Assembly: GCA_040387035.1 (NCBI GenBank)
Contig: JAZKEN010000003.1
Coordinates: forward strand, 1-64,000
Length of the DNA stretch: 64,000 nucleotides
From: Methylotenera_A sp040387035
GTDB lineage: Bacteria > Pseudomonadota > Gammaproteobacteria > Burkholderiales > Methylophilaceae
Direction: 5' to 3'
Below are positions 1 to 8,313 of this stretch, in pieces; positions within the stretch are counted from its first letter, which is position 1; each line of letters opens with the position of its first letter. The notes under the pieces are model-generated. The model was not told where the DNA came from, ran no database searches, and saw nothing but the letters and a program-made list of their open reading frames with translations. Made by a program: the position numbers and the translations under genes.

Positions 1-2
1 TT

Positions 3-1487
3 GCCAACACTTTGGACGCACGCAAAACCCTAACGCCGCAATTACGTACTGACCTTTCTAATCAAAACTTAAGCGAAACCAGGTTGATCTTAATTGATTT
101 AGGCAACGGTAAAAACCGCATGGGTGGCAGCAGCCTGGCGCAAGTGTATGGCCAGCTGGGTGATACGGCACCTGATGTCGATAACCCTGCGCAATTAAAA
201 GCATTTTTTGCCGCGATCCAGCAATTAAATGCGGATAACAAACTACTGGCCTACCATGACCGCAGTGATGGCGGCTTGTTTTCGACCTTAACCGAAATGG
301 CTTTTGCCGGGCACTGTGGCCTGGATATCGATATCGCCGGTTTAAGTGGTGATGCGGCAAGCGTATTATTCAATGAAGAGTTGGGCGCAGTGATTCAGGT
401 ACGCGCTGCAGATGCAGAGGCTATTTTAAACCAACTAAAAGCATCATTAAGTGCGCATTTGATCGGCGCGGTGACCACTCGAAACCAGATCAATATCACG
501 CAAAACGGCCAAACGGTTTTTGCCGATAGCCGCGTTAACCTGCACCGCATGTGGTCTGAAACGACCTATCATATGCAATCCCTACGTGATAACCCGGTAT
601 GCGCGCAGCAGGAATACGACCGCATCTTGAACGAAGCCGATGCCGGCTTACATGCCAAGGTTACGTTTGATATCAATGAAAATATTGCGGCACCCTACAT
701 TAACACTGGCGTGCGCCCTAAAATGGCGATACTGCGTGAGCAAGGTGTGAATGGCCAGGTGGAAATGGCCGCCGCATTTGACCGCGCAGGCTTCACCAGC
801 GTCGATGTGCACATGAGTGACGTCATCAGTGGCCGTGTCACGCTTAAAGACTTCGCCGGCTTTGTTGCCTGCGGCGGTTTTAGCTATGGCGATGTGCTGG
901 GTGCGGGCGAAGGCTGGGCAAAGTCGATTCTATTTAATAGCCGCGCTAACGATGAATTCAGTGCTTTTTTCAACCGCAACGATGCATTTGCGCTGGGCGT
1001 TTGTAACGGCTGCCAAATGATGAGCAATTTGCACAGCATCATCCCAGGCGCTAACAATTGGCCGCATTTTGTTAAAAATAAATCTGAACAGTTTGAAGCG
1101 CGCGTAGCCATGGTAGAGGTTTTAGAGTCGCCGTCACTGTTCTTTAGCGGCATGGCTGGTAGCCGCATGCCGATCGCCGTTGCGCATGGTGAAGGTTTTG
1201 CGGAATTTTCTGCGACAAGCGCTGTCAACAGTGTGCTGGATAAAAAGTTGGTGACGATGCGCTTTATAGACAATGCGTCAACGCCAACGGAAGCATACCC
1301 GTTTAATCCTAACGGTTCGCCGCTTGGAATTACGGGCTTAACTACCCCGGATGGACGATTTAGTATTATGATGCCACATCCTGAACGGGTATTTAGGGCG
1401 GTACAGCATTCTTGGCACCCGGACGATTGGTTAGAAGACGGGCCCTGGATGCGGATGTTCCGCAATGCAAGAAAAAACATTGCTTAA
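3..1487 (+). CDS. purL: Phosphoribosylformylglycinamidine synthase, C-terminal part (5' truncated by window edge)
   Basis: FGAR amidotransferase, the ATP- and glutamine-dependent fourth step of de novo purine synthesis in the cytosol. The reading frame is open to the left edge, so the N-terminal two thirds of this roughly 1300-residue enzyme lie outside the window; an apparent TTG at base 12 is internal, not a start. What is visible is the end of the second synthetase domain (AYHDRSDGGLFSTLTEMAF) and the complete class I glutaminase domain: VACGGFSYGDVLGAGEGWAK, the nucleophile Cys in LGVCNGCQMMS near base 1000, and the catalytic His/Glu in MMPHPERVFR near base 1375. It closely resembles the long single-chain proteobacterial PurL. 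The gene ends with ARKNIA and a TAA stop and is followed by a separate ankyrin gene. Confidence 0.97.
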   Translation, partial: ANTLDARKTLTPQLRTDLSNQNLSETRLILIDLGNGKNRMGGSSLAQVYGQLGDTAPDVDNPAQLKAFFAAIQQLNADNKLLAYHDRSDGGLFSTLTEMAFAGHCGLDIDIAGLSGDAASVLFNEELGAVIQVRAADAEAILNQLKASLSAHLIGAVTTRNQINITQNGQTVFADSRVNLHRMWSETTYHMQSLRDNPVCAQQEYDRILNEADAGLHAKVTFDINENIAAPYINTGVRPKMAILREQGVNGQVEMAAAFDRAGFTSVDVHMSDVISGRVTLKDFAGFVACGGFSYGDVLGAGEGWAKSILFNSRANDEFSAFFNRNDAFALGVCNGCQMMSNLHSIIPGANNWPHFVKNKSEQFEARVAMVEVLESPSLFFSGMAGSRMPIAVAHGEGFAEFSATSAVNSVLDKKLVTMRFIDNASTPTEAYPFNPNGSPLGITGLTTPDGRFSIMMPHPERVFRAVQHSWHPDDWLEDGPWMRMFRNARKNIA

Positions 1488-1545
1488 GTTGGCATTTTGC
1501 CAAGCACGCACTTTATTAAAAATGACAAGGTTGGAGAAAAATAGA

Positions 1546-2037
1546 ATGAAATTATTAAAAGCACTTTTTACAGTTTTGGCTTTGAGTTTATCAATGCACG
1601 CTTTTGCAATGACAGATGACGAATCAGTTGAGTTTACCGATGCGGTTGGCAAGGGTGATATGAAAATCGTCAAAAAATACGTGGCGAATGATGCAAAAGT
1701 AGTCAATGAAAAATTCTTTGCCTGGTCTCCTATCCAAATGGCAGCTACCAAAGGCCAATTTGAAATGGTGAAATACCTGGCCGAAAAAGGTGCCGATAAA
1801 GATTACGTGCATCCACTGACAAAAATGACCGCGTTTCATTTAGCCGCTTTTGACAACTACGAAAATATCGTGAAATATCTTGCCGCTAACGGTGCCGATA
1901 TCAATAAAAAGATGAAAGGCGATATCTCAATTATTCGCGTGATGACCGATGAAGGCGAACGCGGTGCCAACATGGTTAAATTGTTGACTTCACTGGGCGT
2001 TAAAGACGACGGCTGTAAAGAAGATAAATGTTTCTAA
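1546..2037 (+). CDS. Small secreted ankyrin-repeat protein
   Basis: Predicted 163-residue exported protein. I chose the ATG at 1546 over the upstream in-frame start at 1465 because it has a GGAG ribosome site at 1533-1536 and begins a clean signal peptide (MKLLKALFTVLALSLSMHAFA). The longer frame would overlap purL. The mature part has about three ankyrin units (for example SPIQMAATKGQFEMVKYLAE and TAFHLAAFDNYENIVKYLAA), each with the TALHxAA-like turn and a GAD(I/K) loop. It ends in a short Cys-containing tail (DDGCKEDKCF) that could form a disulfide in the periplasm. Ankyrin proteins bind other proteins; the partner is unknown. It has no operon partner closer than purL upstream and the cytochrome gene 87 bp downstream. 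Confidence 0.85.
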   Translation: MKLLKALFTVLALSLSMHAFAMTDDESVEFTDAVGKGDMKIVKKYVANDAKVVNEKFFAWSPIQMAATKGQFEMVKYLAEKGADKDYVHPLTKMTAFHLAAFDNYENIVKYLAANGADINKKMKGDISIIRVMTDEGERGANMVKLLTSLGVKDDGCKEDKCF

Positions 2038-2124
2038 TAATGGCTTTTGCAGCGTGATAAAAGTCACAGCAGAATCCTGTTAATCTGATTAGAATAGTGT
2101 TTTTATACTACATACGAACACTAT

Positions 2125-2505
2125 ATGATTAACAAAAAATCAGTTCTAAGTGTCATCCTGATATCCTCATTTGGTTTGCCTGTTTCAGGCAACACCAGTG
2201 AGGATATTGTTTTATCTGCGCCGGATTCCCACACGCGCACCCTTGCTGCTTCCTGTGCGGCTTGCCATGGCACTAATGGTAATGCTTTAGCCGGCAATGC
2301 CATATTAGCGGGCATGGATAAAACCTATTTTATTGCCCAGATGCTGGCCTTCAAAAATGGCGATCGCCCTGCTACGGTAATGCACAGGCATGCCAAAGGC
2401 TTGCAGGTAGATGAAATCAACCAGCTAGCCGCCTATTTTGCCGCGCAGAAAAAAGTAGCTGCCATCCGCCCTGCCACACAAACTTTAAAGGCTAATCATG
2501 ACTAA
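2125..2505 (+). CDS. Periplasmic mono-haem cytochrome c, partner of the following flavoprotein
   Basis: Predicted 126-residue cytochrome c with an N-terminal signal peptide (MINKKSVLSVILISSFGLPVSG) and one haem-binding motif, CAACHGTNGNA, at about residues 47-51. A distal Met candidate is in PATVMHRHAKGL. The size and the AASCAACHGTNG context fit the class I cytochrome subunit of flavocytochrome c sulfide dehydrogenase (FccA/SoxE type) or a half-length cytochrome c4. The stop codon overlaps the start of the next gene by 8 bp, which points to translational coupling and a two-subunit complex. The substrate is not proved by sequence; sulfide or another thiol or small reductant is inferred from the partner. 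I leave the symbol empty because FccA is often dihaem. Confidence 0.85.
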   Translation: MINKKSVLSVILISSFGLPVSGNTSEDIVLSAPDSHTRTLAASCAACHGTNGNALAGNAILAGMDKTYFIAQMLAFKNGDRPATVMHRHAKGLQVDEINQLAAYFAAQKKVAAIRPATQTLKANHD

Positions 2506-3805
2506 GCATACCGATATTAGCCTGTCAGGCAATAGCCGCCGCCAATTCATCAAAACCATTGGCGCGGCCGGATTGCTGATGTCCGGCTATCCACTGATAA
2601 GCGGCTGTAGTCAATATGCAAAAAAACCGACGGTAGGCCGCGTTGTGGTGATTGGTGGCGGCTATGCAGGCGCAACGGCGGCCAAATATATTCGCCTATG
2701 GAGTGCCAACAGTATTGATGTAGTAGTAATTGAAAAGTCCAGCCAATTCGTGTCATGCCCGTTAAGCAACCTAGTACTGGGTGGCAGCAAATCCATTCAT
2801 GACCTCACTTTTGGTTACGACCTAGCCAAAAAGAATCATGGTGTGCAATGGATTAATGATGAGGTGACGGCAATCGATGCGGCCAATAAAAAAGTAAGTA
2901 TGAAGCGCGGTGAAATCAGTTACGACCGTTTGATTATCGCGCCCGGCATTGATTTTATCTACGATTCGCTACCAAACCTGCAATCGGCTGAGGCACAACA
3001 AGCCATCCCGCATGCCTGGAAAGCTGGCTGGCAAACGGTTAATTTGCGCCAGCAACTGCAAAGCATGCCAGACGGCGGCGTGTTTGTGATGAATGTGCCC
3101 AAAGCCCCCTACCGTTGCCCGCCCGGGCCTTATGAACGTGCCTGCCAGGTCGCCAGTTATTTCAAAAACCATAAACCCAAAAGCAAAGTGATTGTGCTGG
3201 ATGCCAACCCGGAAATCACCTCTAAAAAAGGCTTATTCACCAAAGTGTTTAGCGAGATGTATGCAGGCATCATTGATTACCGGCCCAATAACGTTGTGGT
3301 TGAAGTGGATATCAACAGCAGAACCGTTAAAACGGATTTTGAAACGGTATCTGCCAATGTGCTTAATATCATCCCGCCGCAACGCGCAGGCAAGCCGGCA
3401 CAAATGGCAGGCTTGAATAATATCGATAAACGCTGGTGCGAAGTCGATTTCCTGACTTACGAATCGAAACTGGCGCCCAATATCCATGTGATTGGCGACT
3501 CCGTTTCGGCCGCTTTGCCCAAATCGGCGCATATGGCCACCAGCCAGGCGCGTATATGTGCCAGTGCGATCGTGGAATTGATGCAGCATCGCATGCCTGA
3601 CCCCAGCCCCGTTTTTGCTAACACCTGCTATAGCTATGTGGATGACAAACAAGCCATGCACGTTGCCCATGTCTATCGTTATGACGAAACGAAAAAAGTC
3701 ATGATAGCGGCCGAAGGCGGTGGCGTATCGCTTAATCCGTCCGCACTGGAAGGCCAGTATGCCAGCGCATGGGCCAGCAATATCTGGTCAGATGTGTTAA
3801 CTTAA
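2498..3805 (+). CDS. FAD-dependent flavocytochrome c sulfide dehydrogenase-type flavoprotein
   Basis: Predicted 435-residue flavoprotein of the FccB/SQR-like family, which oxidises sulfide and passes electrons to its cytochrome c subunit in the periplasm. It has a twin-arginine signal (NSRRQFIKTIGAAGLL), and LISGC could also be a lipobox. The Rossmann FAD motif is VVVIGGGYAGATAAKYI. Redox-active Cys candidates are in QFVSCPLSNLVLGG and YRCPPGPYERACQVASY. The C-terminal FCSD domain begins near ANTCYSYVDDKQAMHVAHVY. The gene overlaps the cytochrome gene by 8 bp and is 31 bp upstream of a propeller dehydrogenase. The family assignment is strong; use of sulfide in this organism is inference, since other FCSD-like proteins have untested substrates. 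Confidence 0.88.
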   Translation: MTKHTDISLSGNSRRQFIKTIGAAGLLMSGYPLISGCSQYAKKPTVGRVVVIGGGYAGATAAKYIRLWSANSIDVVVIEKSSQFVSCPLSNLVLGGSKSIHDLTFGYDLAKKNHGVQWINDEVTAIDAANKKVSMKRGEISYDRLIIAPGIDFIYDSLPNLQSAEAQQAIPHAWKAGWQTVNLRQQLQSMPDGGVFVMNVPKAPYRCPPGPYERACQVASYFKNHKPKSKVIVLDANPEITSKKGLFTKVFSEMYAGIIDYRPNNVVVEVDINSRTVKTDFETVSANVLNIIPPQRAGKPAQMAGLNNIDKRWCEVDFLTYESKLAPNIHVIGDSVSAALPKSAHMATSQARICASAIVELMQHRMPDPSPVFANTCYSYVDDKQAMHVAHVYRYDETKKVMIAAEGGGVSLNPSALEGQYASAWASNIWSDVLT

Positions 3806-3836
3806 TCATTTACAGCAAATCGCCAGAATCCGTTAA

Positions 3837-5051
3837 ATGCTTAGTGCCTTTTTTCACCAGCTTGGTTTATACCTAAAAATTGGCTTCTGCCAGATAGCCA
3901 GTATCGGTTGCGCTTATGGCGCAGAGGCCATTGCGGCGCCTAGCCAGTTAGCGCTTACATTGCCGCCCGGTTTTGAAGTGAGCCTGTTTGCGAAATTAGC
4001 CGAGGATTACGGCCAGCCGCGCATGATGGCGCTGGATAAGGAAGGCAATCTATTTGTGGCTCTGGCACAAGCGAATCAGGTTTTAATGCTGCCAGATGCC
4101 AATAAAGATGGCGTTGCTGAAGCGCCGGTGGTGATTGCAAAAAACTTGAATGCGCCCAATAGCCTAACTTTTGTCAACGATGCTTTATTGATTGCAAACG
4201 AAGATTCCGTTGTTAAATTGACGCAAAAGAATGGCGTTTGGTCTGCGCCACAGCCGTTTATAAGCAACCTGGCTTTTGGTCATCACACACTTAAAACCAT
4301 CGAGCTTGGGCCGGATAACCACCTGTATATCAATATCGGTTCCAGCTGCAATGTGTGTGTTGAAGACAATGCCACGCGTGCCACCATCCAGCGCTACACC
4401 TTGGAAGGCAAACCAGCCGGCAGCCTGGTCACGCTGGGCAGGCATGCCGCTGACCCGACCTGGGCAAAGGGCTTGCGCAATAGCCAGGGTTTTGCATGGC
4501 ACCCTAAAACAGGCGCCATGTTTGCCACCAATAATGGCTCCGATATGCGTTCTGGCAGCAAAAATGGTAAGGTAAACGACGACATACCGCCTGAACACCT
4601 GAACCGGATTGAGCCAGGCAAACATTATGGTTGGCCCTATTGCTGGGGAGACCCCAACAATTTAAAAACAATGATTCAGGATCCAAATTTTGTTGGGCCT
4701 GATCAGTTTTGCCAAACCGCAACCGCGCCTGCCATCACGTTTATTTCTCATTCCACGCCGATTGGTATCAGCTTTTTAGATAAGACCAATTGGCCTGCAG
4801 AATACAAAAACGATGCGATTGTGGCCCTGCATGGTTCCTGGAACCGGCAAAGTCCTAGTGGTTACAAACTGGTGCGGGTTAAATTTAATGGAGACAAACC
4901 CACGCAAGTCACCGATTTTGCTACTGGCTGGTTGTCTGAAAAAGGCGTTTGGGGACGACCGATTGACGTGATCGTGGGTGCGGATGGCGCATTGTATGTA
5001 TCGGACGACCGCGCTGGCTATATTTATCGCATTGCCTATAAACTGAAATAA
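3837..5051 (+). CDS. PQQ-dependent sugar dehydrogenase-like (sorbosone dehydrogenase family) beta-propeller
   Basis: Predicted 404-residue six-bladed beta-propeller of the soluble glucose/sorbosone dehydrogenase family. Recognisable blocks are LPPGFEVSLFAKL at the start of the propeller, TLKTIELGPDNHLYINIGSSCNVC, RNSQGFAWHPKTGAMFATNNGSD, LNRIEPGKHYGWPYCWGD and FLSHSTP-like FISHSTPIGISF. The final blade is VIVGADGALYVSDDRAGYIYRI. Members oxidise aldose sugars or related substrates with PQQ in the periplasm, but many bacterial members have no known substrate. The N-terminus (first about 33 residues) looks like an export signal although it is not a textbook one, and the ribosome site is weak, so the start is less certain than the fold. 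It lies in a same-strand run with the FCSD genes and a second propeller. Confidence 0.82.
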   Translation: MLSAFFHQLGLYLKIGFCQIASIGCAYGAEAIAAPSQLALTLPPGFEVSLFAKLAEDYGQPRMMALDKEGNLFVALAQANQVLMLPDANKDGVAEAPVVIAKNLNAPNSLTFVNDALLIANEDSVVKLTQKNGVWSAPQPFISNLAFGHHTLKTIELGPDNHLYINIGSSCNVCVEDNATRATIQRYTLEGKPAGSLVTLGRHAADPTWAKGLRNSQGFAWHPKTGAMFATNNGSDMRSGSKNGKVNDDIPPEHLNRIEPGKHYGWPYCWGDPNNLKTMIQDPNFVGPDQFCQTATAPAITFISHSTPIGISFLDKTNWPAEYKNDAIVALHGSWNRQSPSGYKLVRVKFNGDKPTQVTDFATGWLSEKGVWGRPIDVIVGADGALYVSDDRAGYIYRIAYKLK

Positions 5052-5067
5052 TAATATAGAAAAAATT

Positions 5068-5667
5068 ATGATTAATCATCGCTTACTAAAAACAGGTATT
5101 TGCGTTATCGCCGCTATGTTTATCAGCAATGTTGCAGTGGCAGAAAGCGCCAAGCTGCCTGGCAATATTGCGGTGCATATCGCAAAACTGCACTATGAGC
5201 ACCCGGTGCGGTTGCTGCATCCTTACCTGGATGTGTGGCATATGAAAGGCCCTTTGGCCGAAAAAGCCGCACTTAAAGCGCTGCAAAAACGTTTTGCCAA
5301 TACCAACCGGTGTGCCGATAGCGATAAGGCGGCTGTAGTTTTATTGCTAGAGCCACATATGTTTTATAACGCACAATTGCGGGTTTTTCATGGTGAGATC
5401 ATTGCGCGAGCATTTATTAATGCCTCTGCATCCGACTTGGAAACCCCAATCATCCGAATTAAAAAGCAAGCGCAGCAAAATGGTGATTTAGGGATCAAGC
5501 CTGAGTTCTACATGGAAAAAGCCTACGCCAAAGCCATGGATAAAATCATCAAAAAGCTGGAAACCGACAAAGGCTTTTTAGCGGCAATCAACGCAACGCA
5601 AAATGACAATCCAGCGCAGTTATGCGCGGCATTAGATGATTTGCCGGTTGCCAAAATTTATTATTAA
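5068..5667 (+). CDS. Unknown exported protein, 199 aa
   Basis: I do not recognise this family. It has a clear signal peptide (residues 1-25, ending SNVAVAES) and a mature domain of about 170 residues with no transmembrane segment, so it is probably periplasmic. Two Cys (NRCADSDK and AQLCAALDD) are placed so they could form a disulfide. There is no CXXCH, Walker or metal motif. The gene begins 16 bp after the propeller dehydrogenase and stops 36 bp before an SMP-30-like gene, so it is likely co-expressed with them. The N-terminal segment is His-rich for its size (VHIAKLHYEHPVRLLHPYLDVWHMK), which might bind metal or haem, but this is only a guess. Confidence 0.75.
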   Translation: MINHRLLKTGICVIAAMFISNVAVAESAKLPGNIAVHIAKLHYEHPVRLLHPYLDVWHMKGPLAEKAALKALQKRFANTNRCADSDKAAVVLLLEPHMFYNAQLRVFHGEIIARAFINASASDLETPIIRIKKQAQQNGDLGIKPEFYMEKAYAKAMDKIIKKLETDKGFLAAINATQNDNPAQLCAALDDLPVAKIYY

Positions 5668-5703
5668 TCCCATTTAAACATACTCATATAAAGGCTTATT
5701 CCC

Positions 5704-6540
5704 ATGAAAAAAACACTATTCGCGTTGGTTCTACTTCAAGCATTTAGCTTACAAGCCAAAGAGCCGGTCCCTACAAAAATCACAGGGCTCAAATCACCAG
5801 AATCTGTTGTGCAAGGCAAAGATGGCAGCTTGTATATTTCTGAAATTGTAGAGTTCGGCAAAAATGGCGATGGCCAAATCAGCAAAGTGGATAAAAAAGG
5901 CAATGTGACCGTTTTGGCTAAAGGCCTGGACGACCCAAAAGGCTTAGCCATGATTGGCGATAAATTATATGTTGCCGATATTAACCGCATAATCGAAGTA
6001 AACAAAGATGGTACTTGGCAGGTCTATGGCGCGCAAATGGCTTTTCCTGGAACGCCAGTATTTCTAAACGATTTAGAAGCCGATAAATTAGGCAACCTGT
6101 ATGTGAGTGACAGCGGTGATTTAAAATCGGGCGGCGTGATTTATAAAATCGCTAAAGGCGGTGCGCCGATAACGGTAGTCGCAGATAGCAAAAACCCCGA
6201 TATCCTGGCGCCCAATGGCTTGCTGTTTGAAGGCCGCAATAACCTGTTATCGGTAGACTTTGAATCCGGCATTCTGTATCGCGTAAATTTAAGCACAGGC
6301 GCTACCACTAAAATAGCAGAAGGCTTTGGCGGCGGTGATGGCCTGGTTAAAACCAAGACAGGTAAAATCATCATCAGCGATTGGAAAACCGGCAAGATTT
6401 ATGAGTTAGTGGGCGGTAAAGCGCGACTGATCAAAGATGGCTACAAAGCCAGTGCCGATATGGCGATAACAAACGATGGCAAATACCTGATGGTGCCCGA
6501 TATGAAAGCAGGCGAACTGGATTTTGTTGAAATCAAGTAA
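5704..6540 (+). CDS. Exported SMP-30/NHL-type beta-propeller protein
   Basis: Predicted 278-residue periplasmic protein with a short signal peptide (MKKTLFALVLLQAFSLQAK). The rest is a series of propeller blades with the G-LYVSD/YVAD signatures common to SMP-30/gluconolactonase and NHL repeats: DGSLYISEIVEFG, GDKLYVADINRIIEV, LGNLYVSDSGDLKSGGVIYKI, APNGLLFEGRNNLLSVDFE and TGKIIISDWKTGKIYEL. Related enzymes are metal-dependent lactonases, which suggests but does not prove that it hydrolyses a lactone made by the upstream sugar-dehydrogenase-like protein. It lies 36 bp after the unknown exported protein and 15 bp before the DUF455 gene. Confidence 0.82.
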   Translation: MKKTLFALVLLQAFSLQAKEPVPTKITGLKSPESVVQGKDGSLYISEIVEFGKNGDGQISKVDKKGNVTVLAKGLDDPKGLAMIGDKLYVADINRIIEVNKDGTWQVYGAQMAFPGTPVFLNDLEADKLGNLYVSDSGDLKSGGVIYKIAKGGAPITVVADSKNPDILAPNGLLFEGRNNLLSVDFESGILYRVNLSTGATTKIAEGFGGGDGLVKTKTGKIIISDWKTGKIYELVGGKARLIKDGYKASADMAITNDGKYLMVPDMKAGELDFVEIK

Positions 6541-6555
6541 TCCTATCGGCAAGCA

Positions 6556-7347
6556 ATGTTAAGCAATATTGAATGTCGCAAAGCCGCGCTGGACTGGCTT
6601 TGCGAATCGGATGCCGTTGCCAAAGCCGCCGGCGTATTGGAATTAGGCAAAAACCCATCCCTTGTGGTTGCTTCTGCACGACAACTTAATCCCAGCGCCG
6701 CGATTCCTGGCCGTCCGCTTAAACCAAAGCTAGTCGGGCCTTTAGAGCTGCCAAAGCGTTCCATGCGCACAGTTGAAGGCCGTGCCGCATTGATCCATGC
6801 ACTTGCGCATATTGAATTTAACGCGATCAATCTGGCGCTGGATGCCATCTGGCGTTTTGCCGGCATGCCAGAAAGCTATTACCGCGATTGGCTAAAAGTC
6901 GCTGCTGAAGAGGCGTATCACTTCTCTCTTTTGAATGCGCATTTGCACACTTTGGGTTTTGAGTACGGCAGCTTTGCTGGTCATAACAGCTTATGGGAAA
7001 TGGTCGATAGAACCAAAGACGATGTGCTGGCGCGAATGGCATTGGTGCCGCGTACCATGGAAGCGCGCGGTTTGGATGCATCGCCGCAGTTGCATAATAA
7101 ATTCGTGCAGGTTGGCGACTTGGAAATGGGCGAAATCTTGACGATTATTTTACGCGATGAAATTGGCCATGTTGCAATTGGTAATCATTGGTTTAACTGG
7201 CTATGCCAACAACGCCAATTAGAACCGATTGCCACGTTTGAAACATTGAGAGATCAATATGCCGCGCCTAAATTACGCCCACCGTTTAATATGGAAGCAA
7301 GGCGCCAAGCCGGGTTTAGTGAAGCTGAACTAGCCTTATTAAATTAA
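6556..7347 (+). CDS. Ferritin-like di-iron protein, DUF455 family
   Basis: Predicted 263-residue cytosolic protein of the DUF455 ferritin-like family; the biochemical role of the family is not established. The four-helix carboxylate ligand pattern is visible: LIHALAHIEFNAINLALDA, KVAAEEAYHFSLLNAHL and LRDEIGHVAIGNHWFNWL give Glu, ExxxxH and ExxH ligands expected for a di-iron or mixed-metal site. Length is normal for the family. It follows the SMP-30-like gene by 15 bp and its TAA overlaps the convergent serB stop codon by 4 bp (TTAA shared). No signal peptide is present, unlike the five genes before it, so its product would act on the cytosolic side of whatever that cluster does. Confidence 0.85.
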   Translation: MLSNIECRKAALDWLCESDAVAKAAGVLELGKNPSLVVASARQLNPSAAIPGRPLKPKLVGPLELPKRSMRTVEGRAALIHALAHIEFNAINLALDAIWRFAGMPESYYRDWLKVAAEEAYHFSLLNAHLHTLGFEYGSFAGHNSLWEMVDRTKDDVLARMALVPRTMEARGLDASPQLHNKFVQVGDLEMGEILTIILRDEIGHVAIGNHWFNWLCQQRQLEPIATFETLRDQYAAPKLRPPFNMEARRQAGFSEAELALLN

Positions 7348-8183
7348 GCTGTAAACAAAGCGGCTATGGCATCCAGGCCATTAAAATTAAGCGCATACGT
7401 CGCCTGCGCTTGCACCACTGGCTTGGCATGGTAAGCCACACCCACATGCGCCGCTGCCATCATTTTTAAATCGTTGGCGCCATCGCCTACCGCAATCGCT
7501 TGCTCTGCTGTTAAGCCTAGGCTATCGCGCAGTTTCACTAATTCCTGCGCCTTGCGGTCAGCATCGACAATGTCGCCGACAATATTACCTGTTAACTGGC
7601 CATCTACGATTTCCAGGGTATTGGATACCGCATAGTCCAAGCCCAACAATTGCTGCACATGGTTGGCAAAAAACGTAAAGCCACCGGAAACTACCATGGT
7701 TTTAATATTGTTGGCCTTACAGGCCGCTATCCATTCCTGCGCGCCCGGGTTCAATTTCAGGCGCTCATCGATCACACGATGCAGCGCTGCCTCCGGCAAA
7801 CCTTTAAGTAAGGCCACTCGTTTTTTCAAGCTTTCGGCAAAGTCTAATTCGCCGCGCATGGCGGCTTCGGTTATCGCCGAAATCTGTGGCTTGATCTGCA
7901 TCATGTCGGCGATTTCATCAATGCATTCAATACTGATCAAAGTCGAATCCATATCCATCACACATAAACCAAACTGGCTTAAGCGCTGCGCATCGGGTAC
8001 CAGCGCGCAATCAATCTGCTGTTCGGCACAAAACGCTTTAACCGCTTCTACGTCATTGGCTTGCGTGGGTAAATAATAGCTAAATTCACCTACTTGCATA
8101 AACTGGGTATTGCCACCGATTAAACGGTGAATATGGGTGAGATGCGCAACGGTGATGGCGCGGCCCTGAACAACTAAGCGCAT
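7344..8183 (-). CDS. serB: Phosphoserine phosphatase
   Basis: Haloacid-dehalogenase-family phosphatase making L-serine from O-phosphoserine, the last step of the phosphorylated serine pathway, in the cytosol. Length (279 residues) is normal. Motif I is VMDMDSTLISIECIDEIAD with the nucleophile Asp. Motif II is MVVSGGFTFFA and motif III/IV is AVGDGANDLKMMAAAHVGVAYHAKP. The first about 70 residues form the usual N-terminal extension of proteobacterial SerB. The gene stands alone on the minus strand, convergent and overlapping by 4 bp with the DUF455 gene and divergent from the membrane cytochrome gene across 130 bp. Confidence 0.96.
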   Translation of the reverse strand: MRLVVQGRAITVAHLTHIHRLIGGNTQFMQVGEFSYYLPTQANDVEAVKAFCAEQQIDCALVPDAQRLSQFGLCVMDMDSTLISIECIDEIADMMQIKPQISAITEAAMRGELDFAESLKKRVALLKGLPEAALHRVIDERLKLNPGAQEWIAACKANNIKTMVVSGGFTFFANHVQQLLGLDYAVSNTLEIVDGQLTGNIVGDIVDADRKAQELVKLRDSLGLTAEQAIAVGDGANDLKMMAAAHVGVAYHAKPVVQAQATYALNFNGLDAIAALFTA

Positions 8184-8276
8184 AACAAAATCCGGTTAAC
8201 TTTAAATTGTGCCTATTATATCAGTTGAATTTTCAATCCCTGCTGCTTTGCGCTAGTTTACAAAGCGTATCTCACC

Positions 8277-8282
8277 TATAAT
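8277..8282 (+). promoter_or_regulatory. Candidate -10 hexamer for the membrane cytochrome gene
   Basis: A perfect TATAAT lies 31 bp before the ATG at 8314 in the divergent serB/cytochrome intergenic region. The best upstream match, TTTACA at 8257-8262, is only 14 bp away, too close for a standard sigma-70 -35 element. The start point would be near 8289, giving a leader of about 25 nt. Confidence 0.4.
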
Positions 8283-8313
8283 ATTTTCAATTATCCTTCC
8301 CGAGTGATTCTTA

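Noticed and set aside
12..14. TTG as the start codon of the first gene
   Set aside because: The frame is open to the window edge and the sequence is internal PurL, so the gene is truncated by the window, not started here.
884..1480. Long antisense frame (198 aa) opposite purL
   Set aside because: It has no family features and mirrors codon structure of a well-conserved gene; the same holds for the other antisense frames opposite pyrB, pyrC', pilB-like, rng and msbA.
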